From contig NZ_JBNGPA010000027.1 in NCBI RefSeq assembly GCF_050589845.1, positions 1 through 64,000 on the forward strand: a DNA stretch of 64,000 bases, in the 5' to 3' direction. How positions within the stretch are numbered: position 1 is the first letter of the stretch; each line of letters opens with the position of its first letter. The translations under genes and the position numbers were made by a program. The notes below the pieces were generated by a model. It ran no database searches. It saw only the letters and a program-made list of their open reading frames with translations, and had not been told where the DNA came from. The stretch comes from Carboxylicivirga agarovorans (GTDB taxonomy: Bacteria; Bacteroidota; Bacteroidia; Bacteroidales; Marinilabiliaceae). Shown piece after piece: positions 36,465-45,147 of the stretch.

Positions 36465-39398
36465 ATGGAGCAATTTATCACGGTTATCTCTGAGAAGCGC
36501 AATATTGGATTTACTTTAATGCCTTTTTACGCGCAGACCAATGAAAACGGTGTATTGAAATTAGTTGAACAAGCAACACCTGAGCATATTGACAATGACC
36601 GTTTTGCCTTTTCAAAGGCACAGGTCGAAGTGCTTAAATTGCTCACCTCCATTAATGAACAGAGTCTGTTCAAGAAATTTTCAAAGCAGAAAAGCTTAAA
36701 GCTCTTTTTCGACAAATTAGATGAACAGTTTACACATGATCATATTCGTCCACTAATGGATAGTAAAATATCACAGGCCCTTGAGATCATTGCCCTCGCT
36801 GACATTCCGGTATTCCATAAAAACCCGAACTACAGCCATATGTACGATACTGATCGTATCAGGGTGCAAACATTGTTTCATGAGCCATTGTTTGATTTTA
36901 CCCTCGAAAAAGCCGGCTTAAAATACACATTAAAGATAAAGACCGACAAAGGAGAAATGGGACTGACCAATCGTGAGATTGAAGAAATATGTGCCACGCC
37001 TGCTGTCTTTTTGATCAACAACCAGTTGTTCCGTTTTGAAAAAATTGATTCCAAGAAGTTCAAACCCTTCCTGCGGGTTAACCACCTCTTAATTCAACCT
37101 CGAAGCGTCGATACTTACATGTCAAGTTTTGTCGAAAACTGCATTCGTGACTACCCGGTAAAAGCTGAAGGTTTTTTTATTAATAATAAAGAAGTAAAGC
37201 TGGTTCCTATATTGTTAATGGAAAAGGATCTGTCACAGCAGGCCGTTCTAACACTAAAGTTTCGTTACGATAATCGCGAATACCTGGCCGGAACACGCTC
37301 AACGGTTTTTGTGAATCATCGCAGCATGAAAGGGCATCATATCTTTGACCGTTTCCGTCGACATACCGATGAAGAAAACAGCATTGTGACTCAACTTAAA
37401 AAGCTCGGTCTCAAAGGCATCAGCGATTCACAATATAAGCCTGCAAACACCAACAATGAAAACATTGGGCTGCATGATACCATAGAGTGGCTCAATACCA
37501 ACGCCAAGTCCCTAGCTGCGTCTGGTATTAAAGTCATTCAAAATGGCTGGGAAGATAATTACTATACCGGTTCGGCCAGGCTATCGATGAAATACGAAGA
37601 AGAAAATGACTGGTTTGACATTAAAGCCATTATTAAAATAGATGAGTTTGATATTCCTTTTCAAAGTATTCGTCAGCATATCCTAAGAGGTAAACGCGAA
37701 TTCAAATTACCCAATAACCAACTTTTTATCATACCTGAAGAATGGTTTACCAGGTACACCGACCTCATGCATTTTGTTAATACTGATGATGATAAAATGA
37801 CACTTGATAAAATTCATTTTAATCTTCTCGAACAAGATAAACTGGAAGAAGCATCGCCAGAATGGCAAAAACGCATGGCGCAATTGCAGCAAAAAAGTAT
37901 TGACTTCGACTCACCTGATGGACTGGAAGCAACACTTCGCCCTTACCAGCTTGAAGGCTATACCTGGATGCGTATGCTTAACACCAACAAATTCGGCGGT
38001 ATCCTGGCCGACGATATGGGATTGGGTAAAACCATACAAACCATTGCCATGCTGCTTGATCAATATAGTTCTGCTAAGCAAATTAACGATTCTGAGAGCG
38101 CGGGTGAAGGTCAGTTATCAATGTTTGATGCAGTACAAGGGTTTAACACCACATCCCTACCGGCCAGTTTGATCGTAATGCCCACATCACTTGTACACAA
38201 CTGGGCCAATGAGATAAAGAAGTTTGCCCCCCAGTTAAAAATATATCTATATACAGGAAATAACCGCACCAAATCAAAGGAAATTGGTAAAATATTTAAA
38301 CATTACCATGTTGTACTGACCAGCTACGGTATTGCACGTAATGATATTGAATACCTCGACAACTACCAGTTTCATTACCTTATACTGGACGAAAGTCAGA
38401 ACATTAAAAACCCTACATCAAAAATATACCAGGCTGTATCTGAACTAAAAGCCAGTAATAAGCTGGTACTGACCGGTACGCCCATTGAAAATGCTTTGGT
38501 TGACCTTTGGGCACAAATGAATTTTGTAAACAACGGTTTATTGGGTAACCTTAATTTCTTTAAAAATCATTATGCGGGTCCTATTGAAAAGAAACGGGAC
38601 GAAAGCAAGGAACAGAAACTGCGAAAACTAATCAACCCGTTTATTCTGCGCCGCACCAAAGATATGGTAGCTAAAGACTTGCCACCTGTAACAGAACAAA
38701 CACTAATCTGTGATATGACAGAAGATCAGCAAAAGTTCTATGAGCGCGAGAAGTCTGGCATAAGAAATGAGTTGATGAAAGCCATTGAGCAGAATGGCGT
38801 TAATAAGAATGCCATTTTGGCTTTGCAGGCACTTACTAAACTTCGCCAGATAGCCAACCATCCGGCATTGGTTGATGAAGACTACCAGGGATCTTCGGGC
38901 AAGTATGAGCAAATATTCCAGAAGCTTCATAATGCCATTAACGAAAATCATAAAGTACTGATATTCTCATCGTTTGTTAAGGACCTGGAGCTCATCGAGA
39001 AAGATTTAAAACTGGAGAAAATCAAGTATGCCAAATTAACCGGTTCCACAACTGACAGGCAAAAAGTAATTAAGAGTTTTACAAATGACGAAGATTGTCG
39101 TGTCTTTTTAATTTCTTTAAAAGCCGGAGGTGTTGGGCTCAACCTTATCGAAGCAGATTATGTATTTGTTCTAAATCCCTGGTGGAACCCGGCTGCAGAA
39201 GCGCAGGCGATTAATCGCGCACACCGTATTGGACAAACTAAGAATGTGTTTGTTTACAAATTTATATCTGCCGATAGTATTGAAGAAAAGATTGCTAAGC
39301 TGCAAGAGCGTAAAACAGAACTGGCAGACACGTTTATTACAACCAATAACCCGATAAAAGATTTGTCAGAAACCGAGCTTCGCGAATTATTTGCATAG
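36465..39398 (+). CDS. SNF2-family DEAD/DEAH helicase
   Basis: This 977-residue ATPase is of the Swi2/Snf2 (RapA-like) type. An N-terminal region of about 480 residues with beta-rich segments precedes the motor. The motor shows the P-loop LADDMGLGKT (near 515-522), the Walker B variant LDESQ (near 641-645), LTGTPIENALVDLW, and the C-terminal lobe ending with NRAHRIGQTKNV (near 919). Such proteins translocate on duplex DNA and may remodel RNA polymerase or nucleoid complexes; I see no fused domain that narrows the role. The DESQ box in place of DEAQ is a family variant. Confidence 0.9.
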   Translation: MEQFITVISEKRNIGFTLMPFYAQTNENGVLKLVEQATPEHIDNDRFAFSKAQVEVLKLLTSINEQSLFKKFSKQKSLKLFFDKLDEQFTHDHIRPLMDSKISQALEIIALADIPVFHKNPNYSHMYDTDRIRVQTLFHEPLFDFTLEKAGLKYTLKIKTDKGEMGLTNREIEEICATPAVFLINNQLFRFEKIDSKKFKPFLRVNHLLIQPRSVDTYMSSFVENCIRDYPVKAEGFFINNKEVKLVPILLMEKDLSQQAVLTLKFRYDNREYLAGTRSTVFVNHRSMKGHHIFDRFRRHTDEENSIVTQLKKLGLKGISDSQYKPANTNNENIGLHDTIEWLNTNAKSLAASGIKVIQNGWEDNYYTGSARLSMKYEEENDWFDIKAIIKIDEFDIPFQSIRQHILRGKREFKLPNNQLFIIPEEWFTRYTDLMHFVNTDDDKMTLDKIHFNLLEQDKLEEASPEWQKRMAQLQQKSIDFDSPDGLEATLRPYQLEGYTWMRMLNTNKFGGILADDMGLGKTIQTIAMLLDQYSSAKQINDSESAGEGQLSMFDAVQGFNTTSLPASLIVMPTSLVHNWANEIKKFAPQLKIYLYTGNNRTKSKEIGKIFKHYHVVLTSYGIARNDIEYLDNYQFHYLILDESQNIKNPTSKIYQAVSELKASNKLVLTGTPIENALVDLWAQMNFVNNGLLGNLNFFKNHYAGPIEKKRDESKEQKLRKLINPFILRRTKDMVAKDLPPVTEQTLICDMTEDQQKFYEREKSGIRNELMKAIEQNGVNKNAILALQALTKLRQIANHPALVDEDYQGSSGKYEQIFQKLHNAINENHKVLIFSSFVKDLELIEKDLKLEKIKYAKLTGSTTDRQKVIKSFTNDEDCRVFLISLKAGGVGLNLIEADYVFVLNPWWNPAAEAQAINRAHRIGQTKNVFVYKFISADSIEEKIAKLQERKTELADTFITTNNPIKDLSETELRELFA

Positions 39399-39400
39399 TT

Positions 39401-39433
39401 TTTGATGCATCAGCGAAAGTTTAAATAATTTTA
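39401..39433 (+). promoter_or_regulatory. possible promoter of the DUF2807 gene
   Basis: TTTG (39401-39404), a 21-base spacer and TAATTTTA (39426-39433, one mismatch) lie just after the SNF2 stop. Confidence 0.35.
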
Positions 39434-39494
39434 AGAAAAAAGGCATTAACCAATGCCATTAAATTGCGTAATACAACCAATAATAGGAAAGAAT

Positions 39495-40193
39495 ATGAAA
39501 CTAACTAGCACATTTGTACTTTTATTCGCTTTAATCATAAACTCACTGGCACAAGAACCAGATCATACTCAGATCAGAAAAGTAGGTTCTTTTGATAAAA
39601 TAAAGGCATCTAAAGGCATTAACGTTACCCTTATTGAAGGTGATAAGGAGCAGGTTGATGTTCATATTAAAAATGCTGAAGTGACTGATGTAATCACAGA
39701 GGTTAAAAACCGTAAACTGACGGTTAAAATGAAAACCAAAATTTACAAAGATGTTCATGTACAGGTTTATGTCACCTATAAGCGTTTAAGGGAAATTGAA
39801 GCCGGATCGGGAGCTACCATTGATGCTGAAAACACGATCTATGCCGAAAGTCTTAAGTTACACGCCGGTACAGAGGCCAACATGTTACTTGATGTTGATG
39901 TAAACAGCCTTGAAGTAAGCGGCTCTACCTGTAAGATTGAAATTGAAGGTAAGACCAAATACCAGGAAGTAAGTATTGGTACTGGTGGTAAATACCTGGC
40001 ATACAACCTAGAAAGCGATGAAACCTATGCCAAGGCCACATTAGGAAGTGTTGTTGAAGTGATGGCCAATGAGCGCTTAGGCGGAACTGCCGGTTCAGGC
40101 GGTGTTGTTTATTACAAAGGTGATCCTAATAAAATTGAGAAAAAGGAAAACACTGGTGGTAAAGTGAAAAGAGAAAATGAAACCATTGACTAA
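39495..40193 (+). CDS. GIN-domain (DUF2807) secreted protein
   Basis: This 232-residue protein has a signal peptide (about 1-17, ending SLAQ) and one head-GIN/DUF2807 domain. The parallel beta-helix-like repeats include FDKIKASKGINVTLIEGDKE, IEAGSGATIDAE and ATLGSVVEVMANE. Members are periplasmic or surface proteins of Bacteroidota, sometimes labelled adhesins, with function unproven. I use the ATG at 39495, which is preceded by AGGAAAG. An upstream frame to 39453 would delay the signal peptide. The lysine-rich tail may be disordered. Confidence 0.82.
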   Translation: MKLTSTFVLLFALIINSLAQEPDHTQIRKVGSFDKIKASKGINVTLIEGDKEQVDVHIKNAEVTDVITEVKNRKLTVKMKTKIYKDVHVQVYVTYKRLREIEAGSGATIDAENTIYAESLKLHAGTEANMLLDVDVNSLEVSGSTCKIEIEGKTKYQEVSIGTGGKYLAYNLESDETYAKATLGSVVEVMANERLGGTAGSGGVVYYKGDPNKIEKKENTGGKVKRENETID

Positions 40194-40211
40194 TATAATG
40201 TCAAGCTCAAT

Positions 40212-40243
40212 AAAAAACCCGGCTTATCAGCCGGGTTTTTTAT
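40212..40243. terminator. bidirectional intrinsic terminator
   Basis: An AAAAAACCCGGC/GCCGGGTTTTTT stem with loop TTATCA serves the DUF2807 gene and the convergent flavin reductase gene. Confidence 0.85.
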
Positions 40244-40839
40244 TATTTCTTTCTGCCTGTTCTTCTTCTTTTCTTTTTCTTTTCAACAGCATATCCAAAT
40301 TTACCAATTTTCTTTCCTACTTCGAAATAATGACCATGTGAGTAACAAATGGGCTTTGCTTTTTGAAGACTAAAAGCACCTGTTGCTTCATCAATGTACT
40401 TTTCATCAGCCTTAACATTTACCACTTCGGCCATAAACATATCGTGCGTTCCAAGCTCTTTAATATCTGTGACCTTACACTCAATGTTAATGGGCGATTC
40501 TTCTATAATTGGCGCACTGACAACAGAGGCTTTTCCTGGTGTCAGATGCATCTCTTCAAACTTATTGTACTGACGGCCAGAACGCACACCGCACCAATCA
40601 GTAGCATAAGCCAAATCTTTTGTAGTAAGGTTAATAACAAACTCACCGGTTTCCTTTAATGTTTGATATGAATGACGCCCTTTACGAACAGAAATATAGC
40701 ACATTGGTGGATCTGAACAGATCGTTCCTGTCCAGGCAATGGTAATAATATTATAGTTCTCGGGCGAATTACCAACAGTTACCATTACTGCTGGCAAGGG
40801 ATATATCATATTTCCCGGTTTCCAGTCTTGCTTTGCCAT
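40243..40839 (-). CDS. flavin reductase-like FMN-binding protein
   Basis: This 198-residue protein has the split-barrel flavin reductase fold: PAVMVTVGNSPENYNIITIAWTGTICSDPP at the start, with SVRKGRHSYQTLKETGEFVIN and CKVTDIKELGTHDMFMAEV later. Members reduce or carry FMN for partner oxygenases; the substrate here is unknown. An odd feature is a strongly basic C-terminal tail (13 of the last 17 residues are Lys or Arg), which could bind nucleic acid or acidic surfaces. It is monocistronic. Confidence 0.85.
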   Translation of the reverse strand: MAKQDWKPGNMIYPLPAVMVTVGNSPENYNIITIAWTGTICSDPPMCYISVRKGRHSYQTLKETGEFVINLTTKDLAYATDWCGVRSGRQYNKFEEMHLTPGKASVVSAPIIEESPINIECKVTDIKELGTHDMFMAEVVNVKADEKYIDEATGAFSLQKAKPICYSHGHYFEVGKKIGKFGYAVEKKKKRRRTGRKK

Positions 40840-40883
40840 CTTACAGCCTTTTTACTTTAAATTGAGCCTAAAATTATATTTCA

Positions 40884-40891
40884 CAAAGATA
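40884..40891 (-). promoter_or_regulatory. -7 box of the flavin reductase gene
   Basis: The minus-strand TATCTTTG is a perfect -7 match about 45 bases before the ATG. CTTG 23 bases upstream is a loose -33 box. Confidence 0.4.
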
Positions 40892-41102
40892 CATCACTTC
40901 ATTCAAAGCCTCTTCAAGAATCGTGAGTTTGTAATGATCAACATAACTAAAGTCGTGGAAAAGTTATGACAGACCAAATAAGCCACCATTTACCTTATGC
41001 AATTGTCTGGTAATTTAATAAAAAGAACACTATCAAAACTCCATATACGTGAATTATAATACTTACTTGTCATAATAACGAAATTAACTTAACTCTTAAT
41101 AC

Positions 41103-41684
41103 ATGAAGAAAGCTTTATTTATTGTGCTTTTGGGTGTAATGCATCTGCATCTTGTCGCGCAAAAAGATGAGATCAGCGTGACCTACTCACCCTTATCACT
41201 GTACCGACTTGAAAAATGGGTTGAAGGGACGGGTAACGATCAGCACAATTACAAGGTACTTGGAGCCTTTAACCTGAACTATTACCGCTACATTAATTCA
41301 TGGCTTAAACTTGGTGTCAATGTGATGTATGACTATGCTTCTGTCGAAGGCTCAGGCAGTCCCTATTATTATACACCCTATTCGGTCTCTTCCCTGGCAA
41401 ATTTAACATATAAATCTTCTAAACATGCGTTTGTAGTCGCACCACAAATTGATTTTGAATACTTAAATCATCCTAAATTTAAACTTAGCAGTGGCATGTC
41501 CCTAGGTTATGCAAATGAAAACTTTACAACGACAGGCGGTATCAATACCAATGTTGATATTGACGGGGTAACGGTACATTTTAATTTTGTTAGTTTTCGA
41601 TGGGGACAAAAACATGGTTTGTGCGGCAGCCTTGGTGCCGGTTATAAAGGCATCCTAAACGTCGGCTATTTCGTCAGATTTTAA
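41103..41684 (+). CDS. secreted beta-barrel-like hypothetical protein
   Basis: This 193-residue protein has a signal peptide (about 1-19, ending HLVAQ). The rest consists of alternating aromatic strands and ends in GILNVGYFVRF, a classical C-terminal barrel strand with terminal Phe. I infer a small outer-membrane beta-barrel, perhaps eight-stranded. No named family can be assigned. It is monocistronic and faces the DoxX gene across a long hairpin. Confidence 0.65.
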   Translation: MKKALFIVLLGVMHLHLVAQKDEISVTYSPLSLYRLEKWVEGTGNDQHNYKVLGAFNLNYYRYINSWLKLGVNVMYDYASVEGSGSPYYYTPYSVSSLANLTYKSSKHAFVVAPQIDFEYLNHPKFKLSSGMSLGYANENFTTTGGINTNVDIDGVTVHFNFVSFRWGQKHGLCGSLGAGYKGILNVGYFVRF

Positions 41685-41733
41685 TAGTGACGGGCATTGC
41701 AATTGTATTGCAAGCCCTATATGAATGAATAAA

Positions 41734-41783
41734 GCAAGGCCCACAAAAACTGAAATCAAACTACAGTCATTTGGGGGCTTTGC
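41734..41783. terminator. long imperfect hairpin between convergent genes
   Basis: GCAAGGCCCACAAA pairs imperfectly with TTTGGGGGCTTTGC around an inner ACTG/CAGT stem. No good T-run follows, so termination is only likely, not certain. Confidence 0.45.
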
Positions 41784-41807
41784 CAACTATTACTATGCTT
41801 AGATAGC

Positions 41808-42161
41808 TTATCGTTTTCGTCCGAATATATACGAAACAATCAATAATGCCAATGCGACATAAGCGCCTCCTTCTTCCCCATCATTCACACTAATATGGGC
41901 AGCCGCAGCCAATACAAAGTCAAAGAAAAAACCGGCATAAGCCCATTCTTTAAGTACTTTTGATTTGTTGGTGAGAATAGCTAATAGTCCAAATAATTTG
42001 GCAATGGCAAGTGGGTAAATAATATAAGTGGGATAACCCAGCTTTATGAATGCCTCATTAATGGCGGCATTATTAAAAATGTACATACCTGCAGACATCA
42101 GCATCATGGCAGACAACAATCCTGTTGCTATCCAGTAAATTATTTTGTCTCTTTTACTCAT
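41808..42161 (-). CDS. DoxX-family membrane protein
   Basis: This 117-residue inner-membrane protein has four predicted helices in the DoxX-like pattern: IYWIATGLLSAMMLMSAGMYIF, then YPLAIAKLFGLLAI and a C-terminal hydrophobic segment. DoxX-like proteins are associated with redox or quinone-linked membrane functions, but this subgroup is uncharacterised. It is monocistronic. Confidence 0.8.
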   Translation of the reverse strand: MSKRDKIIYWIATGLLSAMMLMSAGMYIFNNAAINEAFIKLGYPTYIIYPLAIAKLFGLLAILTNKSKVLKEWAYAGFFFDFVLAAAAHISVNDGEEGGAYVALALLIVSYIFGRKR

Positions 42162-42341
42162 TTATTTGTGTTTTAGTCGTTAAATAAATTTCCAGATATG
42201 AAACAAAACAGATAGTTAAAAGTTGAAATGACTTTGGATGCCATTGTAACAGGACAACGAGATAACGCTTTAATACTCTATTATTGTAATACTTATAAAA
42301 CCACACATACACTTTGAATAATCCCTGCTACCATATTTTTA

Positions 42342-42422
42342 AAAAACCCTCGGTATCTTTTTGAAAAATCTTCGGTACCCTTTTGAAAAACCTTCGGTAT
42401 CTTTTTGAAAAAACCTGGTACC
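42342..42422. repeat. 22-base tandem repeat, about 3.7 copies
   Basis: The units start at 42342, 42364 and 42386, with a partial copy from 42408. The consensus is AAAAACCTTCGGTATC followed by TTTTTG, with one to four differences per copy. Each copy has A and T runs at its ends that can pair. Confidence 0.85.
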
Positions 42423-42558
42423 ATAATTAATAAAGTCCTGCTTGCTTTTAGTGAAAATTCCGTTGTATGGAATTTTACACAATAGTTGGGCCAAGCAAAA
42501 GCTTTCTTCTTAGAAGTTTTATTGGCCTTATTCTTTTTACGTGTGGTGTGCTGAAATA

Positions 42559-42597
42559 AACAAAAATTCCCGCATCGGGCGACGCGGGAATTTTCTA
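42559..42597 (-). terminator. terminator of the pyrBI operon
   Basis: The perfect stem AAAATTCCCGC/GCGGGAATTTT (10-base loop) is followed on the minus strand by TTTTTGTTTATTT. It lies 36 bases past the pyrI stop. Confidence 0.8.
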
Positions 42598-42632
42598 TTT
42601 AAGTTAGATGCTGAAGCACCTGGTCCATCTGA

Positions 42633-43088
42633 TTAAAGTACTTCTAAATGCTCTTCATTAGTGATTTTCTCACAATACTGACATTTTAAAGCTAATGGTT
42701 CCTTCTCAATCAATGAAAACTTCGTAGTCATGTTTTCATTATTGGTAATACATTTAGGGTTAAAGCACTTGGCAATTCCTATAATTTGCTCAGGAATCTC
42801 AACCACTTTCTTTTCTACTACCTGGTAATCTTCAATAATATTCAGCTTGGCCGAAGGAGCAACCAATGCAATTTTATTGATATCCTCGTCAGCAAAATAC
42901 TTTTTCGCAACCTTAATAATAGCTTTATGCCCCTGCTGCTTGCTCTTAAGGTTAGTACCAAATGTGATCTGGTTCTCAATTTTATCCAAACCAAGGATTG
43001 AGATTACCTTAAATAAGTGAGTAGCTGGTATATGGTCAATTACAGTACCATTTTTAATCGCTCTAACGCTTAATTCTTTCTTTGTCAT
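42633..43088 (-). CDS. pyrI: aspartate carbamoyltransferase regulatory chain
   Basis: PyrI binds CTP and ATP and makes the PyrB holoenzyme allosteric. The 151 residues contain the nucleotide-binding domain (VRAIKNGTVIDHIPA, then the HKAIIKVA segment) and the C-terminal zinc domain with four Cys (CFNPKCITN and CQYCEK). Length is normal. It starts 25 bases after the pyrB stop and ends the operon. The presence of pyrI shows that feedback by CTP is intact here. Confidence 0.95.
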   Translation of the reverse strand: MTKKELSVRAIKNGTVIDHIPATHLFKVISILGLDKIENQITFGTNLKSKQQGHKAIIKVAKKYFADEDINKIALVAPSAKLNIIEDYQVVEKKVVEIPEQIIGIAKCFNPKCITNNENMTTKFSLIEKEPLALKCQYCEKITNEEHLEVL

Positions 43089-43113
43089 GATTCAATGTTT
43101 TTTAAAATACGAC

Positions 43114-44022
43114 TTACTTTAATCCTAATATAGAAGCCATGATGGCCATACGTGCATACACACCATTTTCAGCCTGCTCAAAGTAATAGGCCTTTGGATT
43201 AGCATCCACATCGGTATGAATTTCATTTACACGTGGCAGTGGATGAAGAATTCGTAGATTGTCCTTAGTATTATCTAACATTGAGTTACGCAATACATAA
43301 ACGTTTTTCACCTTTTCATATTCGATAGGGTCAGAAAAACGCTCGCGCTGTACGCGTGTCATATATAAAATATCAGCCTCTTCAATTATATCAGTAAACT
43401 CAAGATGCTCATAGTATTTAATACCCTTCTTATCAAGGAACAGTTTGTACTCATCAGGCATCTTCAATGAGTCTGGTGATATAAAGTTAAACGTAGGGTT
43501 AAACTGTGACATGGCCATTAACAAAGAGTGTACTGTACGACCATACTTTAAATCACCTACCAAAAAGATATTCAGGTTATCTAAAGTTCCCTGCGTTTTA
43601 TAAATCGAATACATGTCCAACAATGTTTGTGTTGGATGCTGATTAGCTCCATCGCCTGCATTTATCACCGGCACATCAGATACCTCAGATGCATAGCGGG
43701 CTGATCCTTCAAGCGGGTGACGCATCACAATCAAGTCGCTGTAGTTACTTACCATTTTAATGGTATCGTTTACCGACTCTCCTTTGGATGTTGAAGACGA
43801 TGATGAATCAGTAAATCCGATAATTCCACCACCTAAACGATTAATAGCTGTTTCAAAGCTTAAACGCGTACGTGTTGATGGCTCAAAAAACAAGCTTGAT
43901 ACCACTTTACCATCCAATAACTTCTGATTAGGGTTGGCTTCAAATTCGGCTGCCAATTCCACAATGCGCAAGATTTCTTCTTTTGAGAAATCAGTAATGG
44001 AAACTAAACTTTTATCCTTCAT
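43114..44022 (-). CDS. pyrB: aspartate carbamoyltransferase catalytic chain
   Basis: PyrB condenses carbamoyl phosphate with aspartate, the first committed step of pyrimidine synthesis. The carbamoyl-phosphate loop FEPSTRTRLSFE, the DGANQHPTQ block and the aspartate-binding HPLPRVNEI are intact. I start at the ATG at 44022 (302 residues, MKDKSLVSI), which matches family length; a start 11 codons upstream is unlikely. Its ATG overlaps the TGA of the upstream leader frame (ATGA), and a terminator lies 100 bases upstream. Expression is therefore probably controlled by attenuation. Confidence 0.95.
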   Translation of the reverse strand: MKDKSLVSITDFSKEEILRIVELAAEFEANPNQKLLDGKVVSSLFFEPSTRTRLSFETAINRLGGGIIGFTDSSSSSTSKGESVNDTIKMVSNYSDLIVMRHPLEGSARYASEVSDVPVINAGDGANQHPTQTLLDMYSIYKTQGTLDNLNIFLVGDLKYGRTVHSLLMAMSQFNPTFNFISPDSLKMPDEYKLFLDKKGIKYYEHLEFTDIIEEADILYMTRVQRERFSDPIEYEKVKNVYVLRNSMLDNTKDNLRILHPLPRVNEIHTDVDANPKAYYFEQAENGVYARMAIMASILGLK

Positions 44023-44294
44023 TTGCTTAACTGTTTTGTGTGAGATAAATCCCACATTATTTGGTTTGGATTACTAATATTAATTGTAATAAGAGATGCT
44101 TTGAACGGGAAAATGAGCACAAAAAAAAGACCTGAAATAAAAATCAGGTCTTTTTGAAAATATCTAAAAATAATAAGTTGCTCAACGTTAAAACGATTGA
44201 ATGAGAATAAAGAAAAACGGGTTGCTAAACCATCTTTTCCCGGATGATTATCTGACTTTCGTCGTCTGAGATATTGATTCATCTGTTGCCTCAT
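44019..44294 (-). CDS. pyrB leader peptide, candidate attenuator frame (91 residues)
   Basis: This leader frame starts at ATG 44294 (a second ATG is at 44282) and ends in a TGA overlapping the pyrB ATG. It encodes an Arg-rich start (MRQQMNQYLRRRK), a pyrimidine-rich run (ATRFSLFSFNRF), and then codons that cross an intrinsic terminator. A promoter sits almost on its start, so the 5' leader is very short. The arrangement resembles enterobacterial pyrL, where ribosome-polymerase coupling senses UTP. An Arg-codon-based mechanism is an alternative, because carbamoyl phosphate is shared with arginine synthesis. The peptide itself probably has no function. Confidence 0.55.
   Translation of the reverse strand: MRQQMNQYLRRRKSDNHPGKDGLATRFSLFSFNRFNVEQLIIFRYFQKDLIFISGLFFVLIFPFKASLITINISNPNQIMWDLSHTKQLSK
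44121..44156 (-). terminator. candidate attenuator terminator in the pyrB leader
   Basis: On the minus strand AAAAAGACCTGA pairs with TCAGGTCTTTTT around loop TTTTTATT and runs into T8. It lies inside the leader frame, about 100 bases before the pyrB start, and so is placed to stop transcription before pyrBI. Confidence 0.8.
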
Positions 44295-44303
44295 TCCGGA
44301 GTT

Positions 44304-44336
44304 CAAAGGTAAGTATTTTATATGTTATAAAACAAC
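44304..44336 (-). promoter_or_regulatory. pyrB leader promoter
   Basis: The minus-strand TTG (44335-44333), a 21-base spacer and a perfect -7 box TACCTTTG (44311-44304). The predicted start near 44299 leaves only a few bases before the leader ATG. Confidence 0.6.
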
Positions 44337-44412
44337 ATTTACTTAATACAAAGTTTACACAGACCTTCATAAAAACACCCTTAACAACTACCATTCAAAC
44401 ACTTAGATGACA

Positions 44413-45006
44413 TTACTTTTTTAACTTTTCTGAAAACAGTTTTTTAAACTTTTCCATTTTAGGATTTATCACAGCATTACAATACGGTTGTCTTGGATTG
44501 TTGGCAAAGTAATCCTGGTGATAATCTTCAGCCTTGTAAAAAGTATCAAAAGCACTTACTTCGGTTACGATCGGATCTTTAAATATCTTTTCCTTTTCCA
44601 ATGACTGTATCACAAATTCGGTCTCTTTCTTTTGTGCTTCATTGTGATAAAATACCACCGAACGATACTGGGTACCAACATCAGCCCCTTGCCTGTTTAA
44701 GGTTGTAGGATTGTGTGTTGCAAAAAACACCTCAAGCAGGTCAACAAAACTCACTTTTTCAGGGTCATATGTGATTTGCACAACTTCGGCGTGGCCGGTT
44801 AAACCACTGCACACCTCTTTGTATGTAGGATTGGCACCTTCTCCTCCACTATAGCCCGATTCTACTTTATCAACGCCATCCAGGGCGTCAAAAAAAGCTT
44901 CAGTACACCAAAAACAGCCGCCTCCAAAAGTTGCTGTTGCTCTCTTTTGTCCATTCATATTTATACTTAATACCAGGGTTAAAATTATGTAACTAATTGC
45001 TCTCAT
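44413..45006 (-). CDS. msrA: peptide-methionine (S)-S-oxide reductase MsrA, exported
   Basis: MsrA reduces methionine-S-sulfoxide in proteins. The active-site motif GGGCFWCTEAFF carries the catalytic Cys, and GYSGG and HQDYF motifs follow. I start at the ATG at 45006 (197 residues), which gives a signal peptide (ISYIILTLVLSINMNGQ), so the enzyme is probably periplasmic. A TTG 15 bases upstream is also open. No MsrB domain is fused or adjacent. Confidence 0.93.
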   Translation of the reverse strand: MRAISYIILTLVLSINMNGQKRATATFGGGCFWCTEAFFDALDGVDKVESGYSGGEGANPTYKEVCSGLTGHAEVVQITYDPEKVSFVDLLEVFFATHNPTTLNRQGADVGTQYRSVVFYHNEAQKKETEFVIQSLEKEKIFKDPIVTEVSAFDTFYKAEDYHQDYFANNPRQPYCNAVINPKMEKFKKLFSEKLKK

Positions 45007-45090
45007 ATCTATTTCTTTCAAGCATAACAGGGCAAAAAGAGGAATGTTTAATCAGGAATGTCGTCACTTGAAGCAATGACATACGTAAAC

Positions 45091-45131
45091 AAAAAAAGCT
45101 CAAAGCAGGCTATGCGGCTTTGAGCTTTTAT
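45091..45131 (-). terminator. intrinsic terminator of the DUF4395 gene
   Basis: The 13-base perfect stem AAAAGCTCAAAGC/GCTTTGAGCTTTT is followed by TTTTTTTG on the minus strand. It lies 17 bases after the stop at 45148. Confidence 0.85.
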
Positions 45132-45147
45132 ACATTAATATTTTTAT

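Larger units (their letters stand above)
42162..42632. other. 471-base intergenic region with repeats and hairpins
   Basis: Between the DoxX gene and pyrI this region holds the 22-base tandem repeat (42342-42422), a GTGAAAATTCC/GGAATTTTACAC hairpin (42451-42480), a GGCCAA/TTGGCC pair enclosing a CTTCT/AGAAG stem (42489-42527) and the pyrI terminator. No protein frame is credible, because the 22-base unit would shift frame in each copy. Confidence 0.6.

Noticed and set aside
42342..42422. CRISPR array
   Set aside because: The 22-base units are directly abutting with no unique spacers, and no cas genes are present.
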